NCBI GenBank assembly: GCA_024636155.1
Contig: JAGXHM010000047.1
Location: 1 to 49,929, forward strand
Length of the DNA: 49,929 nt
Direction: 5' to 3'
From: Deltaproteobacteria bacterium
GTDB lineage: Bacteria > Desulfobacterota > Desulfuromonadia > Desulfuromonadales > BM103
In this document: in pieces, positions 1 through 6,990 of the stretch
Layout of the letters: the number at the start of each line of letters is the position of its first letter
How positions within the stretch are numbered: position 1 is the stretch's first letter
The notes under the pieces: generated by a model
Told to the model about the DNA's origin: nothing
The model's input: only the letters and a program-made list of their open reading frames with translations
The model's database searches: none
Made by a program: the position numbers and the translations under genes

Positions 1-174
1 CTCGGTCAGACCAAAGGTCGCCTGGCGAATGATCTTGCGCATACTGAATGGCCGGACCCGGTTCCACGGACAAACGGCATCACACAACCCGCACTGGTAA
101 CAGTACTTGAACGAGTCGCCACCCTGCTCTTTGATGACCTCAATGATTTCTTTTTCGGGGGCTACGGTCTCCAC
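1..174 (-). CDS. bamD: BamD-like iron-sulfur protein, N-terminal fragment (cut by window edge)
   Basis: Only the first 58 codons lie in the window; the gene continues past the left edge. The start is a GTG at 174 with an AAGGATAGG ribosome site 7 nt upstream. Residues 24-35 carry C-x2-C-x2-C-x3-CP, the 4Fe-4S signature that opens HdrD-like subunits. Class II benzoyl-CoA reductase operons run bamB-bamC-bamD, and this fragment follows bamB and bamC in that order on the same strand, so BamD is the best reading. BamD is thought to belong to the electron-transfer side of the complex. A different CCG-domain/HdrD-like protein cannot be excluded without the rest of the gene. Confidence 0.65.
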   Translation of the reverse strand, partial: METVAPEKEIIEVIKEQGGDSFKYCYQCGLCDAVCPWNRVRPFSMRKIIRQATFGLTE

Positions 175-234
175 AATATTACCTATCCTTTGGTTTCAAA
201 CTTTGAATTACAACAAGAACGAAGGCTAGCCAAT

Positions 235-350
235 AAGGCACCAAGACACGGAGAAATCACTTGTTTTTTTTGGATACTTCAACATGTCAAAACTGAAATA
301 TGCGTTTTTTCACTTAAGTAAGAACTTCCTGGCGTCTTCGTGTCTTAGTG
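235..350. repeat. Imperfect inverted repeat between bamC and bamD
   Basis: A 17-nt arm at 235-251 (GGCACCAAGACACGGAG) is matched by a near-complementary arm at about 333-350 (CTTCGTGTCTTAGTGGCC). About 80 nt of AT-rich sequence lies between. It sits in the 213-bp gap between bamC and bamD. No T-tract follows, so it is not an obvious terminator. It resembles dispersed intergenic repeats but no second copy was seen in the window. Confidence 0.4.
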
Positions 351-387
351 GCCAATACCTTTTGTTTGGATTATATGACTGATCAGT

Positions 388-942
388 TTAACGCTTCAGG
401 GTTTTAGAAAGTTTCGTAACCGTATCAACGACCTTATTTATGCCATGTTTACTAACCAGCGCTTCCAGGCCCATATCAATCTCGTCGCGTTTTACTTCTT
501 CTGCCACGACCGCCTCTTCTTTTTCTACGTAAGTCAGCGCGTCACATCGGCACACCTGAACACACATTGGTTCCGGTAACGGCGGAACGGATTCGCACAT
601 ATCGCATTTTAATGGAAGATCTGAATCGGGTTCTTTGAATAAATCTCTGGACGGACAGGAAACAGTGCAGAAGCTGCACTGTGAGTATTCCTTGCCGTGA
701 ATCGTATAAGTATTTCTGCCCGTACATTCGGCTGACGTATAATCACCAGCCCGTACCGGCAAGTAGACATCCTTGCGGTCTTCCACAATCACTCGAATTC
801 GCGACCTTGCAGGATTGGTGCTGCTGAATTTCGGCACAGCGTGAAATCCGGAGCATGCCATCTCACAGGCACGGCAACCAATGCACTTATCAAGGTTGAC
901 CTTTATTTCCTTTACGATTTTCTTTTTCGGCTCAACGTTCAC
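388..942 (-). CDS. bamC: BamC-like ferredoxin subunit of class II benzoyl-CoA reductase
   Basis: This 184-aa ferredoxin-type protein has several cysteine groups: C-x2-C-x2-C-x3-C near residue 20, C-x2-C-x3-C near residue 90, and two further pairs near residues 112-132. It therefore probably holds three 4Fe-4S clusters. It lies 47 bp downstream of bamB, the order found in Geobacter bam operons, where BamC passes electrons to the BamB active-site subunit. I chose the GTG at 942 because AAGGGG lies 8 nt before it; an in-frame GTG at 951 would touch that ribosome site. The last 50 residues are lysine- and glutamate-rich without cysteines. Confidence in the electron-transfer role is high; assignment to benzoyl-CoA rather than another BamB substrate rests on context. 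Confidence 0.75.
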   Translation of the reverse strand: MNVEPKKKIVKEIKVNLDKCIGCRACEMACSGFHAVPKFSSTNPARSRIRVIVEDRKDVYLPVRAGDYTSAECTGRNTYTIHGKEYSQCSFCTVSCPSRDLFKEPDSDLPLKCDMCESVPPLPEPMCVQVCRCDALTYVEKEEAVVAEEVKRDEIDMGLEALVSKHGINKVVDTVTKLSKTLKR

Positions 943-989
943 AGTTACCACCCCTTCACACTATTTTTCTTTGTTTCCACCAAAACCCT

Positions 990-2945
990 TCAGGAAAGAT
1001 CGCCTTGACTCTCAGCCAGTATTCCCCTCTGGATAAAGTCTTTGCTCACGAAATCCAGACCCAACTTGTCCAAGGTCTCCTTGGTCGGAATGCCGTCATT
1101 GTTCCAGCCCTTGAACTCATAGTACATGTCGAGCAGCTTCTGCTCGTTCTCGGGTTCCCGCTTCTTCCAATGATCTTCAGGGGGTTTCTCATCAGCTCTT
1201 CTGAGGCCTCTCCTGATATTAAGGGCCCGGACAAGATTCCGGTTTCGCCTTGCGACTTCCCACAGGCCATCCGAATCAAGTTCGATCCCGGAAGCGCGCG
1301 TGATGAAACTTGGCAAGTTATAGATATGATAGGGCGGCCTACCACCGAACTGCCCCCGGAACGACGACAGGAAGGCACAGGTACCAATGGCATCATCAAC
1401 GTAATGCATCGCTTCGTTCCAGTCGCAGACGTGAACCGCGGCGTCCATCGGTAGGTTGGTCTGTGGCTCCCACTCCAACAACCACTTTTTGAAGCGCTCG
1501 GGAGCTGCATCCCAGCCTTTAACGAATTCTTCCCGCTCCTTCTTGTCGACTATCGCCGTCTGCGGGAAAGAGCCTTCAATCTGGGTAATGTTCATCTTCT
1601 CACCGGTGGCAAACATCAGAAAGTATGGATAGTTGACGTAGCCCAACTTAATCGGCACCTGCTCGAACTTCTTGATTGTGTTGTGATCATATGCATCAGC
1701 GCCGTTACCAATCTCGCGAGCCGCTGCGTAGACTCCATTAGCCAGAACATTACCGATCCCTTCACGGTGCGCGATCTTTTCGACCAGATAGAAGAAGCGT
1801 GACTTATTGATCTTGAAGCCCTCGACGGTCTCGCCATCAGGCTGCGGGAAATCGGGAAGATCTTTGTCGGTCAGGATTCCTGCCTCGTAAAGTTCAATGG
1901 CAAAGGCGATGGTCTGCGGGGTCGAATAGGCATCCATCCCGTATTCCTGGGTGATGCCAATGATGTCGTAGTCAAAATCGAGATCGCCAAAGGAACCCAT
2001 GGCATAGGTCAGCTTGCTGTAACACTTCTGATGGTATGGCATCCGACCTGGGTAGTGGATCGCCTGATGGCAGTCCTTGGGACAGTTGTGGCAACCGGTC
2101 CAGCGCTGTCGCAGGTTGTCTTCAAGATCAATCCACTCCTGCTCCATCTCTTTGGTAAAGAATTTACTTCTCCGGGTGCGGGCATTGCCCCAGGCGAAGT
2201 TATCAACATGGAATTCGTCTCCCTCACCGTGAGCCATGGAATCGCCACAATTCTTGTTGTCGTACATCTCCTTGAACATGGGGATACTGATCTCGGCAAG
2301 CTCCGCCGGCTGGGCAACATAGACGTCCTTGGTGCCGCGGACAATGATTGCCTTGATCCGCTTATCGCCCATGATCACGCCGACCCCGCGCGAAGCACTG
2401 GAGTTGGCGTGCTCGATACTGGCCATATAGCAGCGGTTTTCACCGGCAATGCCGATCGAGGCGACTTGGGCATTAGCGTCACCCACCTCCCTCTTGAGTA
2501 TCAGCGCGGTCTCCTGAGCGCCCTTTCCTTTGAGATGGCTGGCATCACGGATCTCAACCTTATCGTTGTTGATCCACACATAGACCAGATCCTTGGCCTT
2601 GCCGTGGAAGATAAACTTGTCGTAACCGGCAAACTTCATCTCCGGCCCGAAGAAGCCACCGAACACTGAGTGCGAGTAGCGGTCAGTTTGAGGCGAAAAG
2701 GTATCAACAGACGTACGATTGGCACCAGGAACAGATGTGGAATGCAAGAGACCAGTACTGAAGATAAGTAGATTTTCGGGATCCATAGGGCCAACTTCGG
2801 GCGCAACCCTGTCCCACAGTATCTTCGCTGTAGTACCCTGCCCCCCCAGATAGAGTTCGGTTAACTTGGGGTCAGTTGCGACCCTGTCAATACTTCCTCG
2901 GGAGAGATCAATCTCTAAATTAAACCCTGTCTCCGCGTACCTCAT
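990..2945 (-). CDS. bamB: BamB-family tungsten enzyme, catalytic subunit of benzoyl-CoA reductase (class II)
   Basis: At 651 aa this has the length expected of BamB (about 650) and the aldehyde:ferredoxin oxidoreductase fold: an N-terminal tungstopterin domain (residues 1-210) and C-terminal helical domains. C285, C288 and C292 form C-x2-C-x3-C, and a later C in DAIGTC is the likely fourth ligand of the 4Fe-4S cluster. C308 in QKCYSKLTY aligns with the cysteine I recall as the tungsten ligand of Geobacter BamB. NARTRR at about 254-259 is also a BamB-type stretch. The reaction is the ATP-independent two-electron dearomatisation of benzoyl-CoA. The start has GGAAGGAG 8 nt upstream, and the gene has a promoter with an operator-like dyad at 3035. 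Some regions (residues 65-105) look diverged from the canonical protein as I remember it, so it could be a paralogue for a related aryl-CoA. Confidence 0.75.
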   Translation of the reverse strand: MRYAETGFNLEIDLSRGSIDRVATDPKLTELYLGGQGTTAKILWDRVAPEVGPMDPENLLIFSTGLLHSTSVPGANRTSVDTFSPQTDRYSHSVFGGFFGPEMKFAGYDKFIFHGKAKDLVYVWINNDKVEIRDASHLKGKGAQETALILKREVGDANAQVASIGIAGENRCYMASIEHANSSASRGVGVIMGDKRIKAIIVRGTKDVYVAQPAELAEISIPMFKEMYDNKNCGDSMAHGEGDEFHVDNFAWGNARTRRSKFFTKEMEQEWIDLEDNLRQRWTGCHNCPKDCHQAIHYPGRMPYHQKCYSKLTYAMGSFGDLDFDYDIIGITQEYGMDAYSTPQTIAFAIELYEAGILTDKDLPDFPQPDGETVEGFKINKSRFFYLVEKIAHREGIGNVLANGVYAAAREIGNGADAYDHNTIKKFEQVPIKLGYVNYPYFLMFATGEKMNITQIEGSFPQTAIVDKKEREEFVKGWDAAPERFKKWLLEWEPQTNLPMDAAVHVCDWNEAMHYVDDAIGTCAFLSSFRGQFGGRPPYHIYNLPSFITRASGIELDSDGLWEVARRNRNLVRALNIRRGLRRADEKPPEDHWKKREPENEQKLLDMYYEFKGWNNDGIPTKETLDKLGLDFVSKDFIQRGILAESQGDLS

Positions 2946-3032
2946 TTCTTCACTCCTTCCAACCGTTCGTCAGACTCATTCTTTGTTGCTATTTTCACCT
3001 AACAATTAGCAAAAACACTTTATTTATGCAAA

Positions 3033-3062
3033 TAGGTACCACAATACCATTTTCACTGTCAA
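3033..3062 (-). promoter_or_regulatory. bamB promoter with operator dyad
   Basis: On the minus strand TTGACA (3057-3062) is followed after 18 nt by TACCTA (3033-3038). Between and overlapping them lies the dyad GGTATTGTGGTACC (3035-3048), starting 8 nt after the -35 box. A repressor bound here would block RNA polymerase. The predicted leader is about 80 nt to the bamB ATG. It is one of the clearest members of a repeated operator family in this window. Confidence 0.65.
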
Positions 3063-3234
3063 GAAATTATTGCTGCGTTTCTTCTGTCGGTTAGCATTTC
3101 ATTCTCATGTTATTCCTTTGCTCGATTGACCAGAGAAGATCAACTTTTTTTTGCCGAACGATATAACTAGTCATTGCTAAGCATGAACTTTCTGCCAACG
3201 TTACCCCTACGGATTAAAACTGTATTGCAGGGGA

Positions 3235-3275
3235 ACCAAAAAGCGGTGCGGAAAACATTATTTCCACACCGCTTT
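3235..3275 (-). terminator. Intrinsic terminator of the VOC gene
   Basis: Minus-strand RNA would form a 15-bp stem (arms 3261-3275 and 3240-3254, one G-U pair, 6-nt loop) followed directly by a run of U. It lies about 200 nt after the stop of the VOC gene and shields bamB. Confidence 0.75.
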
Positions 3276-3472
3276 AGAGTAAGTGTCAGGCTTTTAGAGT
3301 ACCGGTATACAATTCTGTCGATCAGATCCTCGGTCCGACTCCCTTGGCGAGTCATTTGCACAGCCTGACTGAATTCGAATTCGCGACCGCTTTTGAGCAG
3401 ATCGTGCCCTACCTTTGATACGGCGCCGGTCTTGAGTTACTTCTTATCAACATCATTTCGCACACAAAAGTC

Positions 3473-3922
3473 TTATTCGAGCTCTTTCCATTTGTAATCA
3501 ATGAGCTCCAGAAGTACGCCATTCATTTTTTTTGGGTGGACGAAAGCAAATTCGCAATCCCTGAAGGGACGAGCTTTCCCGGTATCGTCGTCTGCAAGAG
3601 GTTCTGGGTTCGGAATAAAAGGATAGTCCTTTCCCTCAAGCTCACGAATCGCATCGCGAGTGTTTTCCACGTTGAAGCTGATGAGCATGACCCCCTCACC
3701 ATTCTTCTCGATCCACTTGCCCACCGGCCCGTCGGGAGAGGTAGACTCCATGAGCTCGAAACCTACGCCGCCGAGCCAATAGCGGGCAACCCGGATCTTT
3801 TCCGGTTCGTCCACGTAAGGATCATCCGGTTCCGATTTACCCAGGATGGGTTCCCACACTTTCCGGGCGGCATCGAGATCCCTTACGGCAATACAGATAT
3901 GGTCAATTTGTTTACTCTCCAC
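3473..3922 (-). CDS. VOC-superfamily protein, methylmalonyl-CoA epimerase-like
   Basis: 149 aa, the usual length of a two-module glyoxalase/VOC protein. The opening HICIAVRDLDAA, a central ELMEST strand, and the closing FVHPKKMNGVLLELID are the hallmarks of the methylmalonyl-CoA epimerase branch, with histidine and glutamate metal ligands at H8, E57 or nearby, H129 and E138 (positions approximate). The start is a GTG with AAAGGA 7 nt upstream. It is a single-gene unit with its own promoter/operator (4029-4064) and terminator (3235-3275). The operator is shared with bamB and padB, so it probably acts on a CoA thioester of the aromatic pathway or on its propionyl-CoA side. The exact substrate cannot be told from sequence. 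Confidence 0.7.
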   Translation of the reverse strand: MESKQIDHICIAVRDLDAARKVWEPILGKSEPDDPYVDEPEKIRVARYWLGGVGFELMESTSPDGPVGKWIEKNGEGVMLISFNVENTRDAIRELEGKDYPFIPNPEPLADDDTGKARPFRDCEFAFVHPKKMNGVLLELIDYKWKELE

Positions 3923-4028
3923 GGAATATTCCTTTCCTCGCGAGGGTCTTTATGCCTAGAAATTAGCCATACTAAATTTTAGCCAATCGTTAAACAACCT
4001 GTCAGCCACTCCTGAACTCATCCATTGT

Positions 4029-4064
4029 GGTATTTATGTACCATGTTACCTTTTTAACTGTCAA
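4029..4064 (-). promoter_or_regulatory. VOC gene promoter with overlapping operator
   Basis: Minus strand: TTGACA (4059-4064), 18-nt spacer, TACATA (4035-4040). The dyad GGTATTTATGTACC reads on the plus strand at 4029-4042 and covers the -10 box. A further half-site GGTAAC begins 8 nt after the -35 box, so three half-sites overlap in about 22 bp. The leader would be about 105 nt. Confidence 0.65.
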
Positions 4065-4253
4065 GAGCATATTCATGTGGGTCACGGTTGGGCAAACGAT
4101 ACTGATCATGCCAATCTTTCGAGTACTGGCAGGCCCGGGAATCTCCCTATATTCTGCCCACGACACCCTCTTCGCTCCATCCTGAAGACCTAAACAGCAG
4201 AGACACTCTCCCAACATTCCTCTTGATCCATTTAAAGGACAGGAAAACCACTT

Positions 4254-4286
4254 GCACCACTCATGCATATATGGTACGACAATACC
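4254..4286 (+). promoter_or_regulatory. GNAT-Rrf2 promoter with operator dyad
   Basis: The dyad GGTACGACAATACC (4273-4286) is the reverse-orientation form of the window's repeated operator. Plus-strand TTGCAC (4254-4259) and GACAAT (4278-4283, 18-nt spacer) could form a promoter for the GNAT-Rrf2 pair about 140 nt downstream. If the Rrf2 protein binds here it controls itself. Confidence 0.5.
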
Positions 4287-4426
4287 AATTACTAAATTAA
4301 GACACACAAGTATTTATTTCTAATAACTTTTTTTTGGGGTTGATCCCAACAACGTAAAGAGCCGAAGTTACCGTCCATGTACCCCAGAACGGTTGCGTTG
4401 TTTAAAAAATTTCAGAGGGATATGAC

Positions 4427-4873
4427 ATGACACCTCAAATCACCATCCGGAATGCCACCCTTGCCGACCTCAATTCCATTATTAAGTTGGATAGCGTGGG
4501 TACTGAAGAGGAAAAACCGGCCTATTGGAGCGGAGTCTTTGACCGCTACCTGGAAGATGGAAGAAACGAACGGATTTTTCTCGTTGCTGAGATTGGTGGC
4601 GAAGCCGTCGGCTTCATCGTTGGCGAAGTGCGTGCATGGGAATTTGGTTCCCCCCCGTGTGGCTGGGTCTTCGCGTTAGGAGTCTCGTTAAAGATGCGAG
4701 AGATGAGCATCGGTCAACTCTTGTTTAAAGAGTTATGTCATCGCCTGAAACAGGCTGGCATAACATCTGTGCGGACAATGATAGACCGTGGGAACAAACT
4801 GGTTCTGTCATTTTTCCGTAGCCAGGGTTTGCGGACGGGGCCTTATATCGAACTAGAGAAACAGCTTGATTAA
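4427..4873 (+). CDS. GNAT-family N-acetyltransferase
   Basis: 148 aa, a complete single GNAT domain. The start ITIRNATLADLNSIIKLD is a typical first strand and helix, FLVAEIGGEAVGFIVGEV is the central hairpin, and VSLKMREMSIGQLLFKEL corresponds to the acetyl-CoA pyrophosphate-binding loop and helix (usually Q/R-x2-G-x-G/A; here the second glycine is replaced, MSIG). The C-terminal FFRSQGLRTG is the last conserved segment. AGAGGG precedes the ATG. It is 34 bp upstream of the Rrf2 gene and probably co-transcribed. The acceptor substrate is unknown; protein lysine acetylation of CoA ligases is one role seen for GNATs beside aromatic-acid genes, but nothing here proves it. Confidence 0.75.
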   Translation: MTPQITIRNATLADLNSIIKLDSVGTEEEKPAYWSGVFDRYLEDGRNERIFLVAEIGGEAVGFIVGEVRAWEFGSPPCGWVFALGVSLKMREMSIGQLLFKELCHRLKQAGITSVRTMIDRGNKLVLSFFRSQGLRTGPYIELEKQLD

Positions 4874-4907
4874 CATTTAGCCAGCCATTATCGACAGGAA
4901 GCCTGCC

Positions 4908-5333
4908 ATGAAGTTACAAAAAGCGAGTCTGTTTGCCCTCTATGCCATACTCGACCTCGCCAGCGACCCCGACCGTCAGCTTTCGGCCACTGATATAGCG
5001 AACAACTTCAACATCTCTACTCATCACCTCGCAAAAGTTCTGCGGACACTGGTACGTTCTGGACTGGTGCAGGCTGTGCGTGGAGCGGGTGGCGGGTATC
5101 GATTTGCCGGGTCAATCAATCGAACGACATTGCTTGATGTAATCGATCTGTTCGAAACATTAGAATCCGAACTCGACACACCGAACTCCGGCATTCAAAC
5201 AGGCAAACCGATCATGGAAGAACTGCAGAGCATCACCACTGAGATCGACGACCTGACCAAAGCGGTCCTCGACACGATCACTCTGGAAACGGCTCTCAAC
5301 AGCTCACGCCTGCGCATCAGACACACGGTATAA
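4908..5333 (+). CDS. Rrf2-family transcriptional regulator (candidate repressor of the aromatic regulon)
   Basis: 141 aa. The N-terminal winged helix (residues 1-80) has the Rrf2 landmarks: LFALYAILDLAS, LSATDIANNFNIS, HHLAKVLRTLVRSGLV and GAGGGYRFA. The protein contains no cysteine, so it cannot bind the Fe-S cluster found in IscR or NsrR and may instead sense a small molecule or CoA ester. The C-terminal helix (residues 105-130) is the usual dimer helix. AGGAAG lies 6 nt before the start. It sits 2 kb from bamB and next to two copies of the recurrent operator. From memory, an Rrf2 regulator (BgeR) represses benzoate genes in Geobacter bemidjiensis; orthology cannot be tested here. Confidence 0.85.
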   Translation: MKLQKASLFALYAILDLASDPDRQLSATDIANNFNISTHHLAKVLRTLVRSGLVQAVRGAGGGYRFAGSINRTTLLDVIDLFETLESELDTPNSGIQTGKPIMEELQSITTEIDDLTKAVLDTITLETALNSSRLRIRHTV

Positions 5334-5783
5334 AGTTACCTGAACAAAGTGTTCAGCGCAGCAATTGGCTTACGCCGAATTAGTGCCTTTATCCTCCGCC
5401 TTATCACGACCGCATACTCATACCGACAGCCCTTGCTCCCTCCCTTTTTCGACTTCACTAAAAAATGTGCTCTTGTCTAATCGGCAGTCTTCGCTTCTAG
5501 AATAAAAGAGAGAGAAAAGCCACCCTCTCAGAAAAGGTGTGGGCTAAATATCCAAGAGAGTGAGTTAAGGAGTTGGATCCAAGAAAAAACGCCTATTTGA
5601 GCTTACCAACGGTTTCTTTACGGTCGCCTGTCGGACAATCAGGACTGAAGCGAAAAACGGGGTGTTTGAGACCATAGTTTCGCTCATTTGAGAGTAATAG
5701 CCGTAGCTATTGGTCGAAAAGAAGGTGAGATACGGGCCAAAAAGACAAATTTGCAGCCAGTTCATTGATCGTCCGACAGGCTG
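5334..5783. other. Gene-free region with a repeat element
   Basis: It starts with a small perfect hairpin (CTGAACA-AAG-TGTTCAG, 5340-5356) just after the Rrf2 stop, lacking a T-tract. The right half is a 156-bp element with inverted ends (5626-5781). The 66-codon frame on the minus strand at 5565-5765 is inside that element and shows no protein family, so I do not call it a gene. Confidence 0.5.
5626..5781. repeat. MITE-like/dispersed intergenic element with inverted ends
   Basis: Ends are GCCTGTCGGACAATCA (5626-5641) and TGATCGTCCGACAGGC (5766-5781), matching 15 of 16 bases as an inverted repeat. The centre carries a small hairpin, AATAGC-CGTA-GCTATT. A related fragment (AGCCATAGCTATTG) appears near 24838, between the SDR and RidA genes. 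It ends 2 bp from the fdhD stop. The structure suggests a non-autonomous repeat; I remember similar sequences in Desulfuromonadales but cannot verify that. Confidence 0.45.
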
Positions 5784-6596
5784 CTAATTGCCCACAACAG
5801 ACAGCACCGGCGGGAGATCAATCCTCTCCGGACAAGTGTAAATATTTAATTTGTCACCTCGGGCAAAACCAATCACCGTAATGTTCAGATCCTCGGCAAG
5901 AGCCAAGGCCAGATCGGTGGGCGCTGAACGGGCCACAAGAATAGGTATGTTCATCTTGGCCACCTTCAGCAGGATTTCTGATGAAACTCTCCCGCTGAAG
6001 AAGAGAACGTGGTCAGAAAGATCCTGATTCAGCAGATACGCGCGACCAAGAATCTTATCGAGCACATTGTGTCGTCCGATATCATAACAGGTATAGAGCA
6101 CTTCTCCTGAATGCCCCACACCGCCATTGTGAATTCCACCTGTCTCCTTAAAGAGAGAGGAATTTTTATCGAGATAGTTTGCATAATAAACGGCTTGAGC
6201 GAGACTTATCTTTACCGTAGATTTTTGGGCTTTGACCAGAGAAGCATCGTTCTCAAAATTAAAAGAAGCACGGCTTTTGCCGCAGCAGGCCGACATAACA
6301 CGCCTGTTCATGGCCTCTTTCTGCGCGGGTCGTGGCTTGCCCTCAACCCGGATGACATTTTGCTCACAGTGGTGACCGATCGTATAAATGTCATCCCGCT
6401 CTCTAACAAATCCTTCCGAGATCAGAAATCCGATCATCAGTTCCTTGACCTGGTTCGGCGAACAAAGGATGGTGACGATCTCTTCCTTGTTGAAGTAGAG
6501 CGTCATCGGGATTTCCCGCACAATCGTATCCTCGACCTGCCGATGGTCTCTTCCCATAACTTTGATGATGGGCAACACTACGGTCTCATCTATCAT
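5784..6596 (-). CDS. fdhD: FdhD, formate dehydrogenase accessory sulfurtransferase
   Basis: 270 aa, normal FdhD length. FdhD transfers sulfur from IscS to the bis-MGD cofactor before insertion into formate dehydrogenases. Recognisable segments are ELMIGFLISEGF (residues ~65-76), the cysteine loop MSACCGK near residue 118 and the block TGGIHN followed by YDIGRHNVLDKILG and ILVARSAPT. The cysteine loop has adjacent cysteines (CC) rather than C-x2-C. I start at the ATG at 6596 because AAGAGGTG lies 6 nt upstream; the longer frame to 6698 has no ribosome site. No formate dehydrogenase is in the window. PadB and similar enzymes may use the same sulfuration step, but that is inference. Confidence 0.85.
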   Translation of the reverse strand: MIDETVVLPIIKVMGRDHRQVEDTIVREIPMTLYFNKEEIVTILCSPNQVKELMIGFLISEGFVRERDDIYTIGHHCEQNVIRVEGKPRPAQKEAMNRRVMSACCGKSRASFNFENDASLVKAQKSTVKISLAQAVYYANYLDKNSSLFKETGGIHNGGVGHSGEVLYTCYDIGRHNVLDKILGRAYLLNQDLSDHVLFFSGRVSSEILLKVAKMNIPILVARSAPTDLALALAEDLNITVIGFARGDKLNIYTCPERIDLPPVLSVVGN

Positions 6597-6694
6597 TAGC
6601 ACACCTCTTGCCCCCTTCCGGCACTGAATTGCCTGACCCAGTCCAGTTCTGTGGTACGAATTCAAAGCGATTCGGTTTGATCCCAGCTTGCTTA

Positions 6695-6907
6695 TCACGC
6701 GACATGCGACAAAAGCTTATACAGACATTTATAACGCAACTTCCGTGCCCAGCAAGCCTCATCCCCGCCTTTAGCCTTCAAACACGCGGTTTTCCCTTGC
6801 AATCCGGCCAATTTGGCCACAAAAAAGAAAAGAACAAATCCCAACAAATTGGTCATTTCCCTATATATCGGGGGCAGTAAAAGCAGCCCAGAGGCGACCG
6901 TAATCAT
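6695..6907 (-). CDS. Possible small membrane protein, unrecognised
   Basis: A 70-codon frame starting at an internal ATG after the operon terminator. It has one strong hydrophobic segment (NLLGFVLFFFVAKLAGL, residues ~20-36) and a basic, cysteine-containing tail. Ribosome-site support is poor: AGGGAA sits almost on the second possible start. It could be a genuine short gene upstream of fdhD or chance. No family recognised. Confidence 0.2.
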   Translation of the reverse strand: MITVASGLLLLPPIYREMTNLLGFVLFFFVAKLAGLQGKTACLKAKGGDEACWARKLRYKCLYKLLSHVA

Positions 6908-6925
6908 CTTCAAGTTGATCAGAGA

Positions 6926-6976
6926 AAAACGCTCCCCCGTATCGCTGATGACAGAACATCTTCGTGACGGGGGAGC
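6926..6976 (-). terminator. Terminator of the YCF48/RND/DUF1302/DUF1329 operon
   Basis: Minus-strand RNA forms a 10-bp GC-rich stem (GCTCCCCCGT at 6931-6940 with ACGGGGGAGC at 6967-6976) followed by GTTTTT. It begins 14 nt after the DUF1329 stop. Confidence 0.75.
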
Positions 6977-6990
6977 TAACCACAAAATGC

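Larger units (their letters stand above)
2946..3472. other. Gene-free region between bamB and the VOC gene
   Basis: It holds the bamB promoter/operator (3033-3062) and a terminator for the VOC gene (3235-3275). Open frames over 3167-3368 exist on both strands but cover the terminator hairpin and have no ribosome site or recognisable protein. Beyond these elements I see nothing except a GAATTCGAATTC palindrome near 3372. Confidence 0.6.
6597..6990. other. Gene-poor region between DUF1329 and fdhD
   Basis: It contains the terminator of the envelope operon (6926-6976) and a doubtful small membrane-protein frame (6695-6907). No fdhD promoter was clear. Confidence 0.5.

Noticed and set aside
3300-3365. 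Hairpin GACTC-GAGTC region as a tRNA or small RNA
   Set aside because: Only a 5-bp stem is present, with no cloverleaf and no promoter.
4002-4307. 101-codon minus-strand frame between the VOC and GNAT genes
   Set aside because: It runs through two operator/promoter regions, has no ribosome site and no recognisable protein features.
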